64,000 bases of DNA from Oegoconia quadripuncta. Its lineage: Eukaryota > Arthropoda > Insecta > Lepidoptera > Autostichidae. Location of the stretch: positions 6,357,731 to 6,421,730 of the forward strand of contig OX438758.1 in NCBI GenBank assembly GCA_949316235.1, read 5' to 3'. The notes below the pieces were generated by a model. That model did not search any database and had not been told where the DNA came from. It worked only from the letters and a program-made list of their open reading frames with translations. Shown in pieces: positions 62,751 to 64,000 of this stretch. Positions within the stretch are counted from its first letter, which is position 1, and the number at the start of each line of letters is the position of its first letter. Position numbers and translations under genes: made by a program.

Positions 62751-62970
62751 ACGATTGCCCCAGGAAGGAGACTAAAATTTTTTAAGTGTTTTTTTTTTTT
62801 ATCCGCAACGGGTTAGCACTTGACCTCAATCACACCTGATGTTAAGTATGTCTATATGTATGAAATGTATGAATATAAATAAATTTCTATTACCTCCTGG
62901 TGCCTTAACGGGTTGATCGATTTTGAAGAGCCAGGTGTCATTTGATTCGTCTCGATCCCTTATGTTAAGA
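62751..62970 (+). repeat. REP2 split by a SINE1 tail
   Basis: ACGATTGCCCCAGGAAGGAG before; GCCTTAACGGGTTGATCGAT and TTTGATTCGTCTCGATCCCT after. Confidence 0.65.
62793..62848 (-). repeat. SINE1, extreme 5' truncation, nested in REP2
   Basis: T-run, then CCGCAACGGGTTAGCACTTG, CACACCTGATGTTAAG: 56 bases of tail only. Confidence 0.8.
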
Positions 62971-63005
62971 AATCATGACGCCCACACAATATAAAATATT
63001 CAGTT

Positions 63006-63123
63006 GGTTTGTTTGTTTGTAAACGCTTTATTGTACAAAAAGGCAATACATTAATTTTGCATTTATACATAAATTGAGTACAACGGCGCACTTATCCCAT
63101 AGAGGGATTTCTTCCAGTTGGTT
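63006..63123 (-). mobile_element. LINE 3' terminus with hairpin and (AAAC)n tail
   Basis: TTTGTTTGTTTGTAAACGCT, TTGTACAAAAAGGCAATACA, AGGGATTTCTTCCAGTTGG. Near-identical to 6598-6718 in reverse. Confidence 0.75.
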
Positions 63124-63477
63124 CTTTTTTGTGTTTGAATTACTTAAATAGTTATTTTTGTATTAACTTTGAAACACAAACATACAGCATACACACCCAT
63201 AAATAGTTAATATTATATTGAAAATTATTTTGACAAGTGATAAAAATTGTTTTACCAATATTATACAAATATAACTTACGGACAGCCTGTTTCTAGTCCT
63301 TTACTGAAGAACTACTGTAGTGTTCTCCCAAACAAATTTTTATTTGGAACTCACGCGCATTTGCATCCAGCAGCTAAGCTACCTTATTCGTCTAGTCAGG
63401 GGCCATTCTACTCTACATTACCCAATTCCCGTTAAGCAAACTCTATACTTCAGTTTTATTAGTAAACTGCTGCATCA
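63124..63477. other. Unassigned stretch
   Basis: Two overlapping 62- and 72-codon frames without known similarity. Confidence 0.4.
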
Positions 63478-63532
63478 TCACTTAACATCAGCATTGAGGT
63501 CAAGTTCAAATCCAGTGTGTAAATATAAAAAA
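63478..63532 (+). repeat. SINE1 tail remnant
   Basis: TCACTTAACATCAGCATTGA, GGTCAAGTTCAAATCC, TGTGTAAATATAAAAAA. Confidence 0.65.
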
Positions 63533-63597
63533 ATGTGAAACATAGCTTCAAAATAGACAGTCACACGTTACAAGAGTTACGAGTACTGAATGACAGC

Positions 63598-63680
63598 GCA
63601 TTAGCATTCGGCGCACGCGCACACACCGGCGACGCCGCCCCTCCCTGCGCCTCACCCCCTCCCCCGTCCTCGCTACTAAA
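63598..63680. other. GC-rich patch
   Basis: GGCGCACGCGCACACACCGG, CGACGCCGCCCCTCCCTGCG, CACCCCCTCCCCCGTCCTCG. It is strikingly GC-rich against its surroundings. It lies within an 80-codon frame (63535-63777) that gives only low-complexity PPCASPPPPSS. A promoter or first exon is possible but unsupported. Confidence 0.45.
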
Positions 63681-63805
63681 TATAGATAACTCAAACGAAC
63701 TGACGCTAAGTGGAATTCCCGAAATGCTTCTAGCTTTAGGCCTTTTTTGGTTGCATCACAACATGTTTTTCAGCTGATTTTTAATTTTTGGAGCAGTCAC
63801 TTTTT

Positions 63806-64000
63806 ATCGCCTCTGTGGCTCAATGTAAATAACATAGAGTTTACGAATAGCAGGTCGCGGATTCGAACCCCAGCAGGATACATGTTTAGTACATTTCATA
63901 ATGTCCACCAGGCTAGCTACCACCATCTCATCTGTCTGCCGCCAAACCAATGTTAATAGCAATGTTATGTTTCGGTTGTCAGAGATAAGATAGCCATTCC
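63806..64000 (+). repeat. SINE1, cut by the window end
   Basis: CGCCTCTGTGGCTCAATGTA, box B GCGGATTCGAACCCC, to AGATAAGATAGCCATTCC. Confidence 0.9.

Overview
The window looks like nuclear DNA of a lepidopteran insect (moth or butterfly). It is AT-rich, it is packed with tRNA-derived SINEs, and it carries 3' ends of non-LTR retrotransposons whose C-terminal protein motifs are typical of lepidopteran LINEs. It also holds Tc1/mariner-type inverted-repeat elements and TTAA-flanked piggyBac-like elements. I found no convincing host protein-coding gene, no rRNA, no free-standing tRNA gene and no CRISPR array. Every long reading frame I could explain lies inside a transposable element or is its antisense shadow. 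The window is probably intergenic or inside a large intron. All boundaries were read by eye and are good to about 5-10 bases unless a junction is stated exactly.

Working names used here. SINE1: about 320 bp, at least 30 copies or fragments; tRNA-like head with box B GGTTCGATCCC, body containing TGCCGCCAAGCAGCAATG, tail CCCGTTGTGCATA plus poly-A. SINE2 and SINE3: sister families with nearly the same tRNA-like head (TTGGTGTAGTGG, GGTTCGAATCCC) but different tails; SINE3 ends in AGATGGCGCTGTGTGTATG. SINE4: tRNA-like head with GGTTCAATTCCC and a (TGA)n tail. LINE-a: C-terminal motif [19 protein letters not shown]-b: AWNSLPASVFPESYNLG. LINE-c: FGHVERMNERRLTKEIYEA. LINE-d: TREIWRKLHRQEHG. LINE-e: QRGNAASVLGTLP. 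REP1-REP4 are recurrent dispersed repeats without a recognised class. MITE1-MITE7 and the pB elements are inverted-repeat or TTAA-flanked DNA elements.

Layout. 0-10 kb: SINE1, SINE2 and SINE3 copies, MITE1-MITE3, a LINE-a fragment bracketed by 145-bp direct repeats (6.8-7.5 kb), and an odd 16-bp-period degenerate array (8.0-8.2 kb). 10-20 kb: further SINEs, a second MITE1, and a composite of SINE2, LINE-b, SINE1 tail, SINE2 and REP1 at 18.2-19.4 kb. 20-30 kb: a SINE1 split by an A-tailed insertion, LINE-a, LINE-c, a chimeric SINE1 with a foreign 3' end (22.8-23.25 kb), a piggyBac-like MITE and a large fold-back element. 30-44 kb: the densest nesting, with SINE1 in MITE2, two insertions in REP3, SINE1 in SINE3, LINE-d in SINE3 and LINE-a in REP1, plus the longest LINE remnant (LINE-c, 37.4-38.0 kb) and a mariner-type element with about 267-bp terminal repeats and a transposase remnant (40.9-42.0 kb). 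44-64 kb: more SINEs, a second chimeric SINE1 (52.7-53.0 kb), MITE1 split by a piggyBac-like element (54.8-55.9 kb), a LINE-e tail, a fold-back element (59.4 kb) and SINE4 nested in SINE3 (61.8 kb).

How the parts relate. The SINEs depend on LINE machinery. SINE4 and LINE-d share a (TGA)n/(GAT)n tail and are a plausible SINE-LINE pair. Two SINE1 copies end in the same 122-bp non-SINE sequence, which partly resembles the LINE-e C-terminus; this is the best candidate for something undescribed. The nested insertions give a relative chronology of the families.
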